A DNA stretch of 64,000 nucleotides from Flavobacterium aquidurense (GTDB taxonomy: Bacteria; Bacteroidota; Bacteroidia; Flavobacteriales; Flavobacteriaceae), in assembly GCF_001404985.1 (NCBI RefSeq), contig NZ_JRLF01000009.1, forward strand, positions 186,001 through 250,000, written 5' to 3'. The position numbers and the translations under genes were made by a program. Below are positions 17,180 through 25,850 of the stretch, in pieces (the first letter of the stretch is position 1; every line of letters begins with the position of its first letter). Below the pieces are notes generated by a model that was given only the letters and a program-made list of their open reading frames with translations, was not told the DNA's origin and ran no database searches.

Positions 17180-17956
17180 TTGAAAACTCTATCATATAAA
17201 AACACCAAGATCTCGTATACTGATTCAGGTGACGGAACTACAATTGTATTGCTTCACGGCTTTCTGGAAAACAAAAAAATGTGGAAAGACTATATTGCTC
17301 TTTTCTCTGAAAAATATCGCGTTATAACAATTGATTTATTAGGCCACGGCGAATCTGATTGTTTGGGATATGTACATTCTATGGAAGATAATGCCGGTGT
17401 TGTAAAAGAAGTTTTAGAACATCTTGAAATCGAAAAAGCTATTATTGTTGGGCATTCTATGGGTGGTTATGTTGGTTTGGCTTTCGCCGAATTATTTCCG
17501 GCAAAAATCAATAAACTGGTTTTATTAAACTCGACCTCAAAAGCAGATAGTCACGAGAAAAAGATAAATCGTAATCGCGCCATAAAAGCGGTAAAACAAA
17601 ATTATATAAACTTTGTAAGCCTTGCAATTGCTAATTTATTCAGCGAAAATAACAGAACCAGATTAGCTGATGAAATCGAAAAAGTAAAAATTCAGGCCCT
17701 AAAAACACCGCTGCAAGGAATTGTAGCTTCGCTTGAAGGAATGAAAATTAGAAAAGACAGAGAAGCTCTTCTTCATGAAAACTTATTTCCGGTTTTATTG
17801 ATTTTAGGCAAAAAAGATCCGGTTTTAAACTATGAGGAAAGTATTGCTCAAATCAAAAATACAAACGTAAAACTGGTTTCTTTTGAAGATGGACATATGA
17901 GTCAGATCGAAAACAAAGAAGAACTGGAAACTATATTATTAGATTTTTTTGAATAA
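17180..17956 (+). CDS. Alpha/beta-hydrolase fold protein
   Basis: The 258-residue soluble hydrolase has the nucleophile elbow GHSMGG (Ser at about residue 94), the oxyanion HG at LLHGFLENKK, a candidate acid in LILGKKDPVLN, and the histidine in EDGHMSQIE. The closest well-known groups are esterases, haloperoxidase-like and MenH-like proteins; the substrate cannot be told. The start is TTG at 17180: an in-frame stop lies 12 bases upstream and the next ATG is about 34 residues inside, past the first strands and the oxyanion HG, so TTG is the only sensible start. A strong terminator follows. Confidence 0.88.
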   Translation: MKTLSYKNTKISYTDSGDGTTIVLLHGFLENKKMWKDYIALFSEKYRVITIDLLGHGESDCLGYVHSMEDNAGVVKEVLEHLEIEKAIIVGHSMGGYVGLAFAELFPAKINKLVLLNSTSKADSHEKKINRNRAIKAVKQNYINFVSLAIANLFSENNRTRLADEIEKVKIQALKTPLQGIVASLEGMKIRKDREALLHENLFPVLLILGKKDPVLNYEESIAQIKNTNVKLVSFEDGHMSQIENKEELETILLDFFE

Positions 17957-17978
17957 TCTAAATAATCTTAAAAACCAA

Positions 17979-18011
17979 AAAAGGCTGTTCATTAATCGTG
18001 AACAGCCTTTT
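17979..18011. terminator. Bidirectional intrinsic terminator
   Basis: AAAAGGCTGTTCA pairs with TGAACAGCCTTTT across a seven-base loop, between convergent genes. Confidence 0.88.
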
Positions 18012-18032
18012 TTTCATTATTGGGGGCAAAAA

Positions 18033-18407
18033 TTATAGTTTTGAAATAATGTCTTTTTTAAATTTAGCTAAAGTTGCTCTTGTTAATCCAAGATTTGCTT
18101 TTGTTGAATCAACAGCTAAATAAATAAAATATTTACCATCTTCAGATACATCAATAATGTGAATTTGATCTGTTAGTGTAATTAAGATATCATTGATTTT
18201 TTGATCTAATCCTAAAGCTTTAATTGCATTTAATTTTGCTTTAACAACTTCTAGATTATAAGCAGATGCTAATTCTGGGTCAAAATTTGGATTTAAAGAA
18301 AGTGAGCAGTATGACATTCCTGTTTCTACTTCAGTTACTGAAACGGCAATGAATCCGTTAACATTCTCTTTTAAATCGTTTTGAAAATTTTGTAAAAAAT
18401 CTGACAT
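18033..18407 (-). CDS. Roadblock/LC7-like protein, pair 1, second gene
   Basis: The 124-residue protein has a roadblock-like alpha/beta pattern: NVNGFIAVSVTEVETGMSY, long central helix DPELASAYNLEVVKAKLNAIKAL, strands DILITLTDQIHIIDVS and FIYLAVDSTKANLGLTRATL. Proteins of this fold (MglB, LAMTOR-like) form dimers and usually regulate small Ras-like GTPases. It is close to the gene at 30655-31035 (over half of residues alike along the whole length). It is the second gene of a pair, 23 bases after the 105-residue partner. No GTPase gene is in the window. The Roadblock call is from pattern. Confidence 0.7.
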   Translation of the reverse strand: MSDFLQNFQNDLKENVNGFIAVSVTEVETGMSYCSLSLNPNFDPELASAYNLEVVKAKLNAIKALGLDQKINDILITLTDQIHIIDVSEDGKYFIYLAVDSTKANLGLTRATLAKFKKDIISKL

Positions 18408-18430
18408 GTTTTGATTGTATTTAAATTAAT

Positions 18431-18748
18431 TTATTGAAAAACAGAATCCATTTTGCGTAACAAAAGTCCCATTTTACTTATATCTTTAGAAAGCAGTGCA
18501 ACACAGTTATCGTACTCATCTTTATTAGCCACCACAATACCGTCTTTGTTCTTAATCATGACTTGTTTAAGATCTCCGTTATTTACATCTTCAGACATTT
18601 CTAAACACATCTTTAATATCATCCCGATCATTGCCGCTACATTGCCATCGTACTCTAAATTAACAGATTCAAGTAAGATGCCATCTATATTAAAAGTTAA
18701 TCCAGATTCAGCCCCGGTTTCCTCTACGAGTGTATTTAAATCAATCAT
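18431..18748 (-). CDS. Roadblock/LC7 domain protein, pair 1, first gene
   Basis: This 105-residue protein fits the Roadblock/LC7 domain best of the four: SGLTFNIDGILLESVNL, a helix through AAMIGMILKMCLEMSE, strands DLKQVMIKNKDGIVVA and NCVALLSKDISKMGLLLRKMD. The MGLLLRKM ending is the usual LG-x-LL-R turn of the fold. It starts about 60 bases after a hydrophobic, T-rich upstream region and leads the two-gene unit. Its counterpart in pair 2 is the gene at 30266-30622, in the same gene order, with weaker sequence similarity. Confidence 0.75.
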   Translation of the reverse strand: MIDLNTLVEETGAESGLTFNIDGILLESVNLEYDGNVAAMIGMILKMCLEMSEDVNNGDLKQVMIKNKDGIVVANKDEYDNCVALLSKDISKMGLLLRKMDSVFQ

Positions 18749-19009
18749 ATCGCTATTATATTTTTTTAAGAAGGGTCAAAGATATTTTTTTAAATAGAAT
18801 TGTCGCCTAAACACTTGTTAAAAAAAAGCCACACGTAACCATTTGAAATACTTTTATTTATACTATAATGTTTCTTAATTTTTAAAATAAACTTTTTAAA
18901 AAACGTTAACAAAAAAAGAAGATTTGTTTAAAAAAAGATCATTCTGTTTGAGATACTTTAAATCTTATTTTAACATTTACAACAAATACCGTTTACAGCA
19001 AGTTTTTCA

Positions 19010-19017
19010 TAGCTTTG
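19010..19017 (+). promoter_or_regulatory. Promoter -7 element of the 47-residue gene
   Basis: TAGCTTTG matches TAnnTTTG exactly, 18 bases before the ATG of the small gene. A TTTAC at 18992-18996, 13 bases upstream, is a poor -33 box and slightly too close. The gap 18749-19035 is otherwise AT-rich, with no other structure. Confidence 0.5.
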
Positions 19018-19035
19018 CAAAAAAAATTTAACGAA

Positions 19036-19179
19036 ATGAAAACTGTTGACGAAGTACGTTTTGACTTAAATGTAAAATTGATGAAATTTAGAAGATTCCG
19101 TTTTGAAAACGGAAGCATAAATAATCCCGATTTACAAGAGCGCGCAAAAAAAGGTTTTTTCAAAAAAATCTTTAGCTAA
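19036..19179 (+). CDS. Small basic protein, 47 residues
   Basis: ATG to TAA, encoding MKTVDEVRFDLNVKLMKFRR, then FRFENGSINNPDLQERAKKG and FFKKIFS. It is Arg/Lys-rich with an amphipathic helix pattern and no Cys. An exact TAnnTTTG element lies 18 bases upstream, and the composition is not that of random AT-rich DNA, so it is probably expressed. No family is recognised; no terminator is clear before the convergent ABC gene 9 bases away. Confidence 0.55.
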   Translation: MKTVDEVRFDLNVKLMKFRRFRFENGSINNPDLQERAKKGFFKKIFS

Positions 19180-19187
19180 AAAATCCC

Positions 19188-19862
19188 TTATAAAAAAGCT
19201 GAACTAGTGAGATATCCTTTATCAACAAGTTCAGCTTTATCTCTTATATAGTGCGTCTTACCCTCTTTTATTAAAACTAATTGTGTCGAAATGCGTATTA
19301 CATTCTGATAATTGTGATCTGTAATCACAATTCCTTTTTTGTGCGAATTACCTTTTATCATTTCATTTACCAGATCTGCCATTATTGGCGATAATCCGTT
19401 GTAAGGCTCGTCGAGCAAAACAAATTTCGACGGATTAAAAAGTACGATTTTTATTTCAAGGTATCGTAATTCCCCACTTGACAAATGATTTATTCTTTTA
19501 TTTAAAATCGACTGAATAAAATCGTCTTCATAAAAAAATTTTAATTTTTGTTTATCGATCGATAATAAAATAGCTTTTTTTACAGACAAATGATTCGGAA
19601 TGAATTGTTCCTGGGATAAATAACTAATTTCAGAAGACAAATTATTCTGCTTATTTTTTGAAACAGAATCTATTCGAATGCATTTATTAGGAGCCGAGAT
19701 TATTCCGAAAATTATTTTTAATAAAGTCGATTTTCCGGATCCATTCCGTCCTAATAACCCAATAATCTGAGATGTTTCACATTTTAGATATACATCTGAA
19801 AGAATTACTCTTTCATCATACTTTTTTTGCACTCCATCGACTTCTAAAATATGTTTTTTCAA
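19188..19862 (-). CDS. ABC transporter ATP-binding protein
   Basis: The 224-residue ATPase has Walker A GLLGRNGSGKST (about 34-45), signature LSSGELRYLE, Walker B KFVLLDEPYNGLSP and the switch histidine in GIVITDHNY. The order of strands and the helical domain fit the export/ABC-2-like subgroup. It overlaps by four bases (ATGA) the upstream membrane protein gene, which is its likely partner. What it transports is not visible in the sequence. Confidence 0.92.
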   Translation of the reverse strand: MKKHILEVDGVQKKYDERVILSDVYLKCETSQIIGLLGRNGSGKSTLLKIIFGIISAPNKCIRIDSVSKNKQNNLSSEISYLSQEQFIPNHLSVKKAILLSIDKQKLKFFYEDDFIQSILNKRINHLSSGELRYLEIKIVLFNPSKFVLLDEPYNGLSPIMADLVNEMIKGNSHKKGIVITDHNYQNVIRISTQLVLIKEGKTHYIRDKAELVDKGYLTSSAFL

Positions 19863-20110
19863 AATACATTCTTTATTACAAAAGTGATAAAACCAATTAA
19901 AATGGTAGTAAAAAAAGTAAAAGCATAAGCAAAAACCAAAAGATGTATTTTTGAAATCCCATTATTCGAATAAAATAAATAATCATTTTGGCGGTATAAT
20001 TCCTTAAAAGCAATACTCATTAAAAATCCAAAACTTAAAATTGTGATAAAAAAATAATCAAAGCCACCAAATAAAACCGCAACCGCACAAACAGTTAAAT
20101 TAATAACCAA
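19859..20110 (-). CDS. Small membrane partner of the ABC ATPase
   Basis: From the TTG at 20110 this is 83 residues with three hydrophobic segments (about 1-16, 20-36 and 55-80). The reading frame stays open upstream for 15 more codons after the addB stop codon, coding residues that continue the hydrophobic pattern (IRKLHNIFEFFKTTL), so the real start may be the CTG at 20143 or the ATC at 20152. No ATG exists there. The product would be about 94-97 residues, very small for an ABC permease, so it may pair with another membrane subunit. Its last four bases overlap the ATPase gene. Confidence 0.6.
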   Translation of the reverse strand: MVINLTVCAVAVLFGGFDYFFITILSFGFLMSIAFKELYRQNDYLFYSNNGISKIHLLVFAYAFTFFTTILIGFITFVIKNVF

Positions 20111-20155
20111 TGTGGTTTTAAAAAATTCGAATATGTTATGCAGCTTTCTGATATC

Positions 20156-22921
20156 TTAATCTATTTTTTCCTCAAAAGGAATATTCTCATCAAAAATTTC
20201 TGCCAATAATATTACAACTTCTTCTAAATAGTTTTTTAAAATTTCATTTGTAACAGTAGAATCCAATTCTTTATCTTCTTTAAATCCAAAAGGCAGGAAT
20301 CCTGATTTTAGATTTTTAAACGAAATAATCCCAACTTCTATAGGCAAACCCGCAGCTTCGTTTTCAAACATGAACGCATAAGCCAGAACCTGAATAATTT
20401 TATCGTTTTTAAGCTCTTGTGTTAAGCCATTCCATGATTTAAGTACAACATTCGTTTTTTCTACTTTTCCGGTCTTATAATCAATGATTCTGATTTTTCC
20501 GTTGCGCAATTCGATTCTGTCGACATTTCCTTTAATCAAAACAGGAAATGGCAAATTAGGATGATTCAACTCACGTTCATATGTTTTTTCTAAAGCTATG
20601 ATTTTTACTGCGTCTCCGTTTTTGATCGCCTCTAATTCCATTTTCAGGAAATTAAAAACATTTCGTTTTGCGACTTCAAACGCCAAAAGGTTACGTCCTT
20701 TTTTAATTTCACCTTCTTTATAAACTACTTTAAACTGGTTTAAGACTTCATTATCTAACAGTTTAAAACAATTTTCGATATCAGCTTCAGAAATAAACTT
20801 ACCAACAAAAGGATCATACAACGCTTTTAAACTTTCATGAATAATCGTTCCCAAAGTATTCAGAGCAATATTCTCCTCTACTTCTTCGACCTCGCGAATA
20901 CGCAGAATTTTTTGAAAATAAAACTGAATAGGATTTCGAATATAACTCGTTAACGCAGATGGAGAGAAACCTGTAGTGGCTATTTCCTTTAAACGATCCA
21001 TTACAGCCTGAGACTTAGGAACTACCATTGGCTGATATGCAGAGGTAGGCAAAACAGGATTATAGATATCAAAAGTAAGATTGTGTTTGTGCTGTTTCTC
21101 TACTTCTAATTGTGTTATAAAACGACTTCGTTCTCCGGCATCTAAACCATCGTTTTCAGTATTATAAATAAGATAAATATTTTTAGCCCTTTGCAATAAA
21201 TGATAAAAGTGATAGGTATAAATAGCGTCTTTTTCTTTAAAAGTTGGCAAACCTAGTTCTCTTTTTACATCATACGGAATAAATGAATTTTGAGATTTTC
21301 CAGCCGGAAACTTCCCTTCATTCATCGAAGTTACAATTACGGTATCAAAATCCAGAACACGACTTTCAAGAACTCCCATAATTTGCAATCCCCGCAAAGG
21401 TTCTCCTTCAAACGAAACTTCAGCAACATCAATAATTTGCTTGTAAATAGCATGCAAAGTATCAATATTATCAATATGATGATGTTGCGAATAATAATTT
21501 ATAAGCTTATTAATAACTTTAAAAACAGCAAAAACAAAGGCTTTTGCAATCTTTTCTTCTTCGCTATCGTTACTGAAATTTTCTTTTATTAAAAGCAAAA
21601 GTGCCGAAACATTTTCAAGAACAGCAATTGATCCATTTTCCCATTTTTGAAACAATAAACTAAATAATTTCGATTGGCTTGAATTAAGTTCAATTATCCT
21701 GTTATGCGTAATAAATGTATAATTATTTTCTTTGATAATTCTAACCAGATTGCCCGCGTTTGCATAAGGCTCAATAAGAGGATGTGTTAAAATATCAAGT
21801 ACATCTTTATAGTAAAAAACATAGCTATCTCCTTTTCGCGAAAGGGCATTAGTATGCATTTTAAATAATTTGGCAATTAATATTTGCGATGGATTATTTT
21901 TTCCTGAATAACCCATAGTAATATTCAGGCTCCCAACAGAAGAAGGCAATGAATATAAAACAGGAATTAATAAATTTTCCTCACCCAGAACAATTGCAAC
22001 TTTATCAAGAGATGTATTTGGGTTTTCAGTGATTATGTTTTCGATAATACTTCCCGCCAATTTTGCCTGACCTATAGTTTTGGGAGTTCCTATAACCTGA
22101 ATGTTTTTTGACTGTGAAAAATCATCGACAATCCATTCAAAAATGTGTGATTTATAATGTTTCCAATTTTCTTTAAAACGACGAACAAAAAGTCCTGCAT
22201 CGTGATAAGGATCATTTAAAAAAACCTGATCTACATCCCAATAAATTTTAGCCTGATCGAGAGACAAAAGGTGTTGTACAATTTTTTCTTCAGCAGCATT
22301 TAAAGCATTAAATCCTGCAAAAATAAAAGATCGGTTTGAGATGGTATTCGAAAAGTGATTTAGATTATTTACCGCTTCTCTATATATCAATCCCTGATAT
22401 CCTATTCCTTTATTCAGCAAATGATTGTATAATGAATCGTAATACAATGGCAGAAGTTTCCAGAAATCAATATAATTTTCTAAAAGTTTAGTGCTGTTTT
22501 CAACTTCAATTCCCCATTTTTTTATGTCTTCAATATCTTTTAAATATGAGAGTACATGAGTTGGATCTAATAAGTAACGATCGATTTCATTAAAATCCTG
22601 CAAGAGTGTTTTTGCCCAATTGGCAAATAATTCAAAAGATTGTTGGTTTTGCTTTTCGGTTACAGAAAGATAGACTTCATAAAATTCAAATAAAAGCTCA
22701 ATTGCATCTACAGATCTTATCGATGCTACATCTTGTACAAAGTCTTCAATACTAATAATTTCAGGAGAAAGAATCGTATTGGCTGTTTCATTTTTTAAAG
22801 CTTCGATTAAAAAAACCTTGGCTCTTTTGTTAGGTAAAATAATAGTTGTTTCAGCGAGTTTAGCTGAATAATCCTGAATTACAACAGATGCTATTTTTCC
22901 GAGAAAAGAATTATTTATCAT
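20156..22921 (-). CDS. AddB-like PD-(D/E)XK exonuclease/inactivated helicase
   Basis: About 921 residues from the ATG at 22921. The longer reading from 22948 would begin inside the terminator of the ompA gene, so the shorter start (MINNSFLGKI) is preferred. It works with the AddA-type helicase in double-strand break repair. The C-terminal nuclease shows GFSPSALTSYIRNPIQFYFQ and the active-site IRIIDYKTGKVEKTN. The AddB iron-sulfur Cys that usually sits where RNP stands is absent here. The N-terminal part is a degenerate helicase without a good Walker A. It ends at the TAA whose frame continues into the ABC membrane gene, and ompA and kbl separate it from addA. Confidence 0.85.
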   Translation of the reverse strand: MINNSFLGKIASVVIQDYSAKLAETTIILPNKRAKVFLIEALKNETANTILSPEIISIEDFVQDVASIRSVDAIELLFEFYEVYLSVTEKQNQQSFELFANWAKTLLQDFNEIDRYLLDPTHVLSYLKDIEDIKKWGIEVENSTKLLENYIDFWKLLPLYYDSLYNHLLNKGIGYQGLIYREAVNNLNHFSNTISNRSFIFAGFNALNAAEEKIVQHLLSLDQAKIYWDVDQVFLNDPYHDAGLFVRRFKENWKHYKSHIFEWIVDDFSQSKNIQVIGTPKTIGQAKLAGSIIENIITENPNTSLDKVAIVLGEENLLIPVLYSLPSSVGSLNITMGYSGKNNPSQILIAKLFKMHTNALSRKGDSYVFYYKDVLDILTHPLIEPYANAGNLVRIIKENNYTFITHNRIIELNSSQSKLFSLLFQKWENGSIAVLENVSALLLLIKENFSNDSEEEKIAKAFVFAVFKVINKLINYYSQHHHIDNIDTLHAIYKQIIDVAEVSFEGEPLRGLQIMGVLESRVLDFDTVIVTSMNEGKFPAGKSQNSFIPYDVKRELGLPTFKEKDAIYTYHFYHLLQRAKNIYLIYNTENDGLDAGERSRFITQLEVEKQHKHNLTFDIYNPVLPTSAYQPMVVPKSQAVMDRLKEIATTGFSPSALTSYIRNPIQFYFQKILRIREVEEVEENIALNTLGTIIHESLKALYDPFVGKFISEADIENCFKLLDNEVLNQFKVVYKEGEIKKGRNLLAFEVAKRNVFNFLKMELEAIKNGDAVKIIALEKTYERELNHPNLPFPVLIKGNVDRIELRNGKIRIIDYKTGKVEKTNVVLKSWNGLTQELKNDKIIQVLAYAFMFENEAAGLPIEVGIISFKNLKSGFLPFGFKEDKELDSTVTNEILKNYLEEVVILLAEIFDENIPFEEKID

Positions 22922-22935
22922 TTTATAAAAATAAA

Positions 22936-22963
22936 AAAAGCCATTCAATTAAGAATGGCTTTT
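22936..22963 (-). terminator. Terminator of the ompA gene
   Basis: AAAAGCCATTC pairs with GAATGGCTTTT; on the reverse transcript it follows the ompA stop and ends in T. It argues against the longer AddB start, which would lie within it. Confidence 0.8.
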
Positions 22964-22984
22964 AGTCTTTATTTAGAAAGTAAA

Positions 22985-24463
22985 TTAAAGTTTACCTTGG
23001 TATTTAGAACCAATGTGTCTAATTTCTGTTCTTCTGTTTTGTGCTTTACCTGCAGCAGTTTTGTTGCTTGCAACTGGTTGAGACTCACCAAAACCTTTAG
23101 ATACTAAGTTATCAACGTTTACTCCTCTTTCGATCAAAGCGTTCATTACAGCAGCAGCTCTATCTTCAGAAAGTTTTTGGTTCAATTTGTCAGAACCATC
23201 GCTATCTGTGTGACCTTCAATACTGAATTTCGCGTTTGGATAGTTTTTAAGGATTTCTTTGATAGCATCTAATCTAGCTGGAGTTTCTTTGTCTCCTGTT
23301 TTGAAAGTAGCTTTACCAGAGTTGAAGTAGATTGCTCTAGCTTGAACTTTAAGATCTTCTAAAGCTTCAGTAGTTACTTCAGGACAACCTCTGTTAGAAG
23401 CAGGACCGTAAACTGTAGGACAATCATCATCTTTATCAGCTACACCATCTTTGTCAGCGTCTAAGAAAGGACAACCACCATTTTCTTTAGGACCAGCAAC
23501 TGTAGGACATTTGTCATCTTTGTCAGCGATACCATCACCGTCAGTATCAGGACAACCTTTTAAAGCAGCTAAACCAGCAACATCTGGACAAGCATCATCT
23601 TTATCAGCAATTCCGTCTCCGTCAGTATCAGGACATCCGTTTAATGCAGCTAAACCAAATACATCTGGACAAGCATCACTAGCGTCAACGATTCCGTCTC
23701 CGTCAGTATCAGGACATCCGTTGAATTGTTTCAAACCAGCAACATCTGGACAAGCGTCATCTTTATCGTAGATTCCGTCTCCGTCAGTATCTTTACCTCC
23801 GAATTTGAAAACTAGACCTGCAGTGTGTTGGAAGTGAGATGGAGAATCAATTTCTCCGTTATAATCATTTCTTCCAGGAACATCGTCACCAGCAGCAACA
23901 GCCCATTTGTAAGTTGAAGCTAATGTTAAACCAATAGCGTCAGTAAACCAAAAAGTTACTCCAACACCTGGGTTTACAGTTCCAAAACTATCATCTCCTA
24001 AGAAAGTATAACCTCCACCAATAGATAACGAAGGATCAACTACTTTAGATTTGATTAATTCCTGGAAGCTATATTTAATAGTAGCATCAATTCCATAATA
24101 CATTAAATCGCCAGGATTAGTAACAACATTACCTCTTGAATCGTGTCCAGGAGCAGTTGGTCTAAAATAAACAGCTTTATCAATTTTGTTTACAGATCCT
24201 TGTAAACCAACAGAGAAACCGCTACCTACATATCTAGACACACCAATGTAAGATAAAGAAGGAAGAATATTCCAGTTGTCTTTTACAGCGAATGGCTGAG
24301 AAAAGTGTTGATCAAAGAAACCACTTCCTGCACCAGAACTGGTTCTAGTGTCAACGGCATTAACTCCAAAAGAGATAGCCCATGGATTGTTACTGTCTTG
24401 TGCGTGAGAACTTAAACCCATCACCATCATCACAGCAACTAAAAGTTTGTTAAGATGTTTCAT
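22985..24463 (-). CDS. OmpA-family outer membrane protein with thrombospondin type 3 repeats
   Basis: The 492-residue exported protein begins with a signal peptide ([22 protein letters not shown] is the shape: basic, hydrophobic, A-x-A-like). A beta-barrel region (about 24-225) follows, then five calcium-binding TSP3 repeats of the form DTDGDGIxDxxDxCP (about 230-375), then an OmpA/MotB peptidoglycan-binding domain ([38 protein letters not shown]). It anchors the outer membrane to the cell wall. A full-consensus promoter lies just upstream and a terminator follows, so it is probably one of the more strongly expressed genes here. Confidence 0.92.
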   Translation of the reverse strand: MKHLNKLLVAVMMVMGLSSHAQDSNNPWAISFGVNAVDTRTSSGAGSGFFDQHFSQPFAVKDNWNILPSLSYIGVSRYVGSGFSVGLQGSVNKIDKAVYFRPTAPGHDSRGNVVTNPGDLMYYGIDATIKYSFQELIKSKVVDPSLSIGGGYTFLGDDSFGTVNPGVGVTFWFTDAIGLTLASTYKWAVAAGDDVPGRNDYNGEIDSPSHFQHTAGLVFKFGGKDTDGDGIYDKDDACPDVAGLKQFNGCPDTDGDGIVDASDACPDVFGLAALNGCPDTDGDGIADKDDACPDVAGLAALKGCPDTDGDGIADKDDKCPTVAGPKENGGCPFLDADKDGVADKDDDCPTVYGPASNRGCPEVTTEALEDLKVQARAIYFNSGKATFKTGDKETPARLDAIKEILKNYPNAKFSIEGHTDSDGSDKLNQKLSEDRAAAVMNALIERGVNVDNLVSKGFGESQPVASNKTAAGKAQNRRTEIRHIGSKYQGKL

Positions 24464-24500
24464 ACTTAATTTTTTTAATTACAATTTAGTTAATTACAGA

Positions 24501-24530
24501 CAAAAGTAACACCAAAATTTTTAAATACAA
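24501..24530 (-). promoter_or_regulatory. Full-consensus promoter of the OmpA-family gene
   Basis: On the reverse strand TTG (24530-24528), 19 bases, TACTTTTG (24508-24501), exactly matching the Bacteroidota consensus, about 38 bases before the ATG. Confidence 0.75.
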
Positions 24531-24575
24531 AATGAAATGTTAAAAAAAACCTACAAAAATTTCAGTAAATGGAAA

Positions 24576-25769
24576 TTATATAACTTTTAACATTTTACCG
24601 ACAACTATAAAGGCAGCTATCGCTCTGTCTAAGTGTTCTTTGGTATGCGCAGCTGATAGTTGTACTCTAATCCTTGCCTTTTCTTTTGGTACAACAGGAA
24701 AGAAGAATCCGATTACATAAATCCCTTGTTTTAAAAGCTCGTTGGCCATTGTTTGAGATAATTTAGCATCATACAACATTACAGGCACAATTGCTGAATC
24801 TCCGTCGATAATATCGAAACCAGCTTTTTTCATCCCATCCTTAAAATAGTTCGTATTCCACTCTAATTTATCTCTTAAAGAAGTGTCTTTTTCAAGTAAT
24901 TCAAAAACTTTTATAGATGCTCCAACAATTGCCGGGGCTAATGAATTAGAAAATAAATATGGTCTCGAACGTTGACGCAATAATTCAATTATTTCTTTTT
25001 TAGCTGTTGTATAACCACCCATTGCTCCTCCAAGAGCTTTACCCAATGTACCTGTGATAATATCAACTCTGCCCATTACTCCTTTTGCCTCAAGTGTTCC
25101 TTTACCGGTTGCCCCAATAAATCCGGCAGCGTGACATTCATCTACCATTACCATTGCATCATACTTGTCTGCCAGATCACAAATTTTATCAAGAGGTGCT
25201 ACAAGACCATCCATAGAGAAAACTCCATCAGTAACAATTAATTTAAAACGAGCTCCAGCATCATTTGCTTTTATCAATTGATGTTCTAAATCCTCCATAT
25301 TACTATTCTCATAGCGATAACGTGCTGCTTTACACAAACGAACTCCGTCAATAATTGATGCATGATTTAAACTATCAGAGATAATTGCATCGTTTTCCCC
25401 TAATAAAGGCTCGAAAACACCACCATTAGCATCAAAAGCTGCGGCATATAAAATCGTATCTTCTGTACCGTAAAAATCTGCAATTTTTTTCTCTAATGTT
25501 TTATGAATATCCTGAGTTCCACAAATAAATCGAACAGATGACATTCCAAAACCATGAGTATCCATAGCATCTTTTGCAGCCTGAACCACTTCAGGATGTG
25601 ATGAAAGTCCCAAATAATTATTTGCACAAAAGTTCAAAACCTTTTCTCCTGTAGAAATAGTAATTTCTGCATCTTGTGCCGAAGTTATAATTCGTTCTTT
25701 TTTAAAAATTCCGTTCTCTTCAATTGCCTGAAGTTCACTTTGCAAATGTTCCTTTATTTTACCGTACAT
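24576..25769 (-). CDS. kbl: Glycine C-acetyltransferase (2-amino-3-ketobutyrate CoA ligase)
   Basis: A 397-residue PLP enzyme of the alpha-oxoamine synthase family. It cleaves 2-amino-3-ketobutyrate with CoA to glycine and acetyl-CoA in threonine breakdown. Visible: [16 protein letters not shown] near the N-terminus, [25 protein letters not shown] and the Schiff-base Lys in [15 protein letters not shown]. Length and motifs fit Kbl better than 8-amino-7-oxononanoate synthase or 5-aminolevulinate synthase. Its usual partner, threonine dehydrogenase, is not in the window. It stands alone between ompA and addA. Confidence 0.9.
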   Translation of the reverse strand: MYGKIKEHLQSELQAIEENGIFKKERIITSAQDAEITISTGEKVLNFCANNYLGLSSHPEVVQAAKDAMDTHGFGMSSVRFICGTQDIHKTLEKKIADFYGTEDTILYAAAFDANGGVFEPLLGENDAIISDSLNHASIIDGVRLCKAARYRYENSNMEDLEHQLIKANDAGARFKLIVTDGVFSMDGLVAPLDKICDLADKYDAMVMVDECHAAGFIGATGKGTLEAKGVMGRVDIITGTLGKALGGAMGGYTTAKKEIIELLRQRSRPYLFSNSLAPAIVGASIKVFELLEKDTSLRDKLEWNTNYFKDGMKKAGFDIIDGDSAIVPVMLYDAKLSQTMANELLKQGIYVIGFFFPVVPKEKARIRVQLSAAHTKEHLDRAIAAFIVVGKMLKVI

Positions 25770-25850
25770 CTTTTATTTATTTAAAACGTTAAAAATTAAC
25801 AATTTAGCCATTTTAAGACCTCATTTATTCTTAACATCTGATTAATTTTT

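Noticed and set aside
22922..22948. Upstream ATG of AddB-like gene
   Set aside because: The extra nine residues overlap the ompA terminator hairpin at 22936-22963; the start at 22921 fits better.
23451..23771. Plus-strand ORF with regular repeats ([10 protein letters not shown] units)
   Set aside because: Antisense shadow of the five TSP3 repeats of the OmpA-family gene; the repetition comes from the coding repeat on the other strand.
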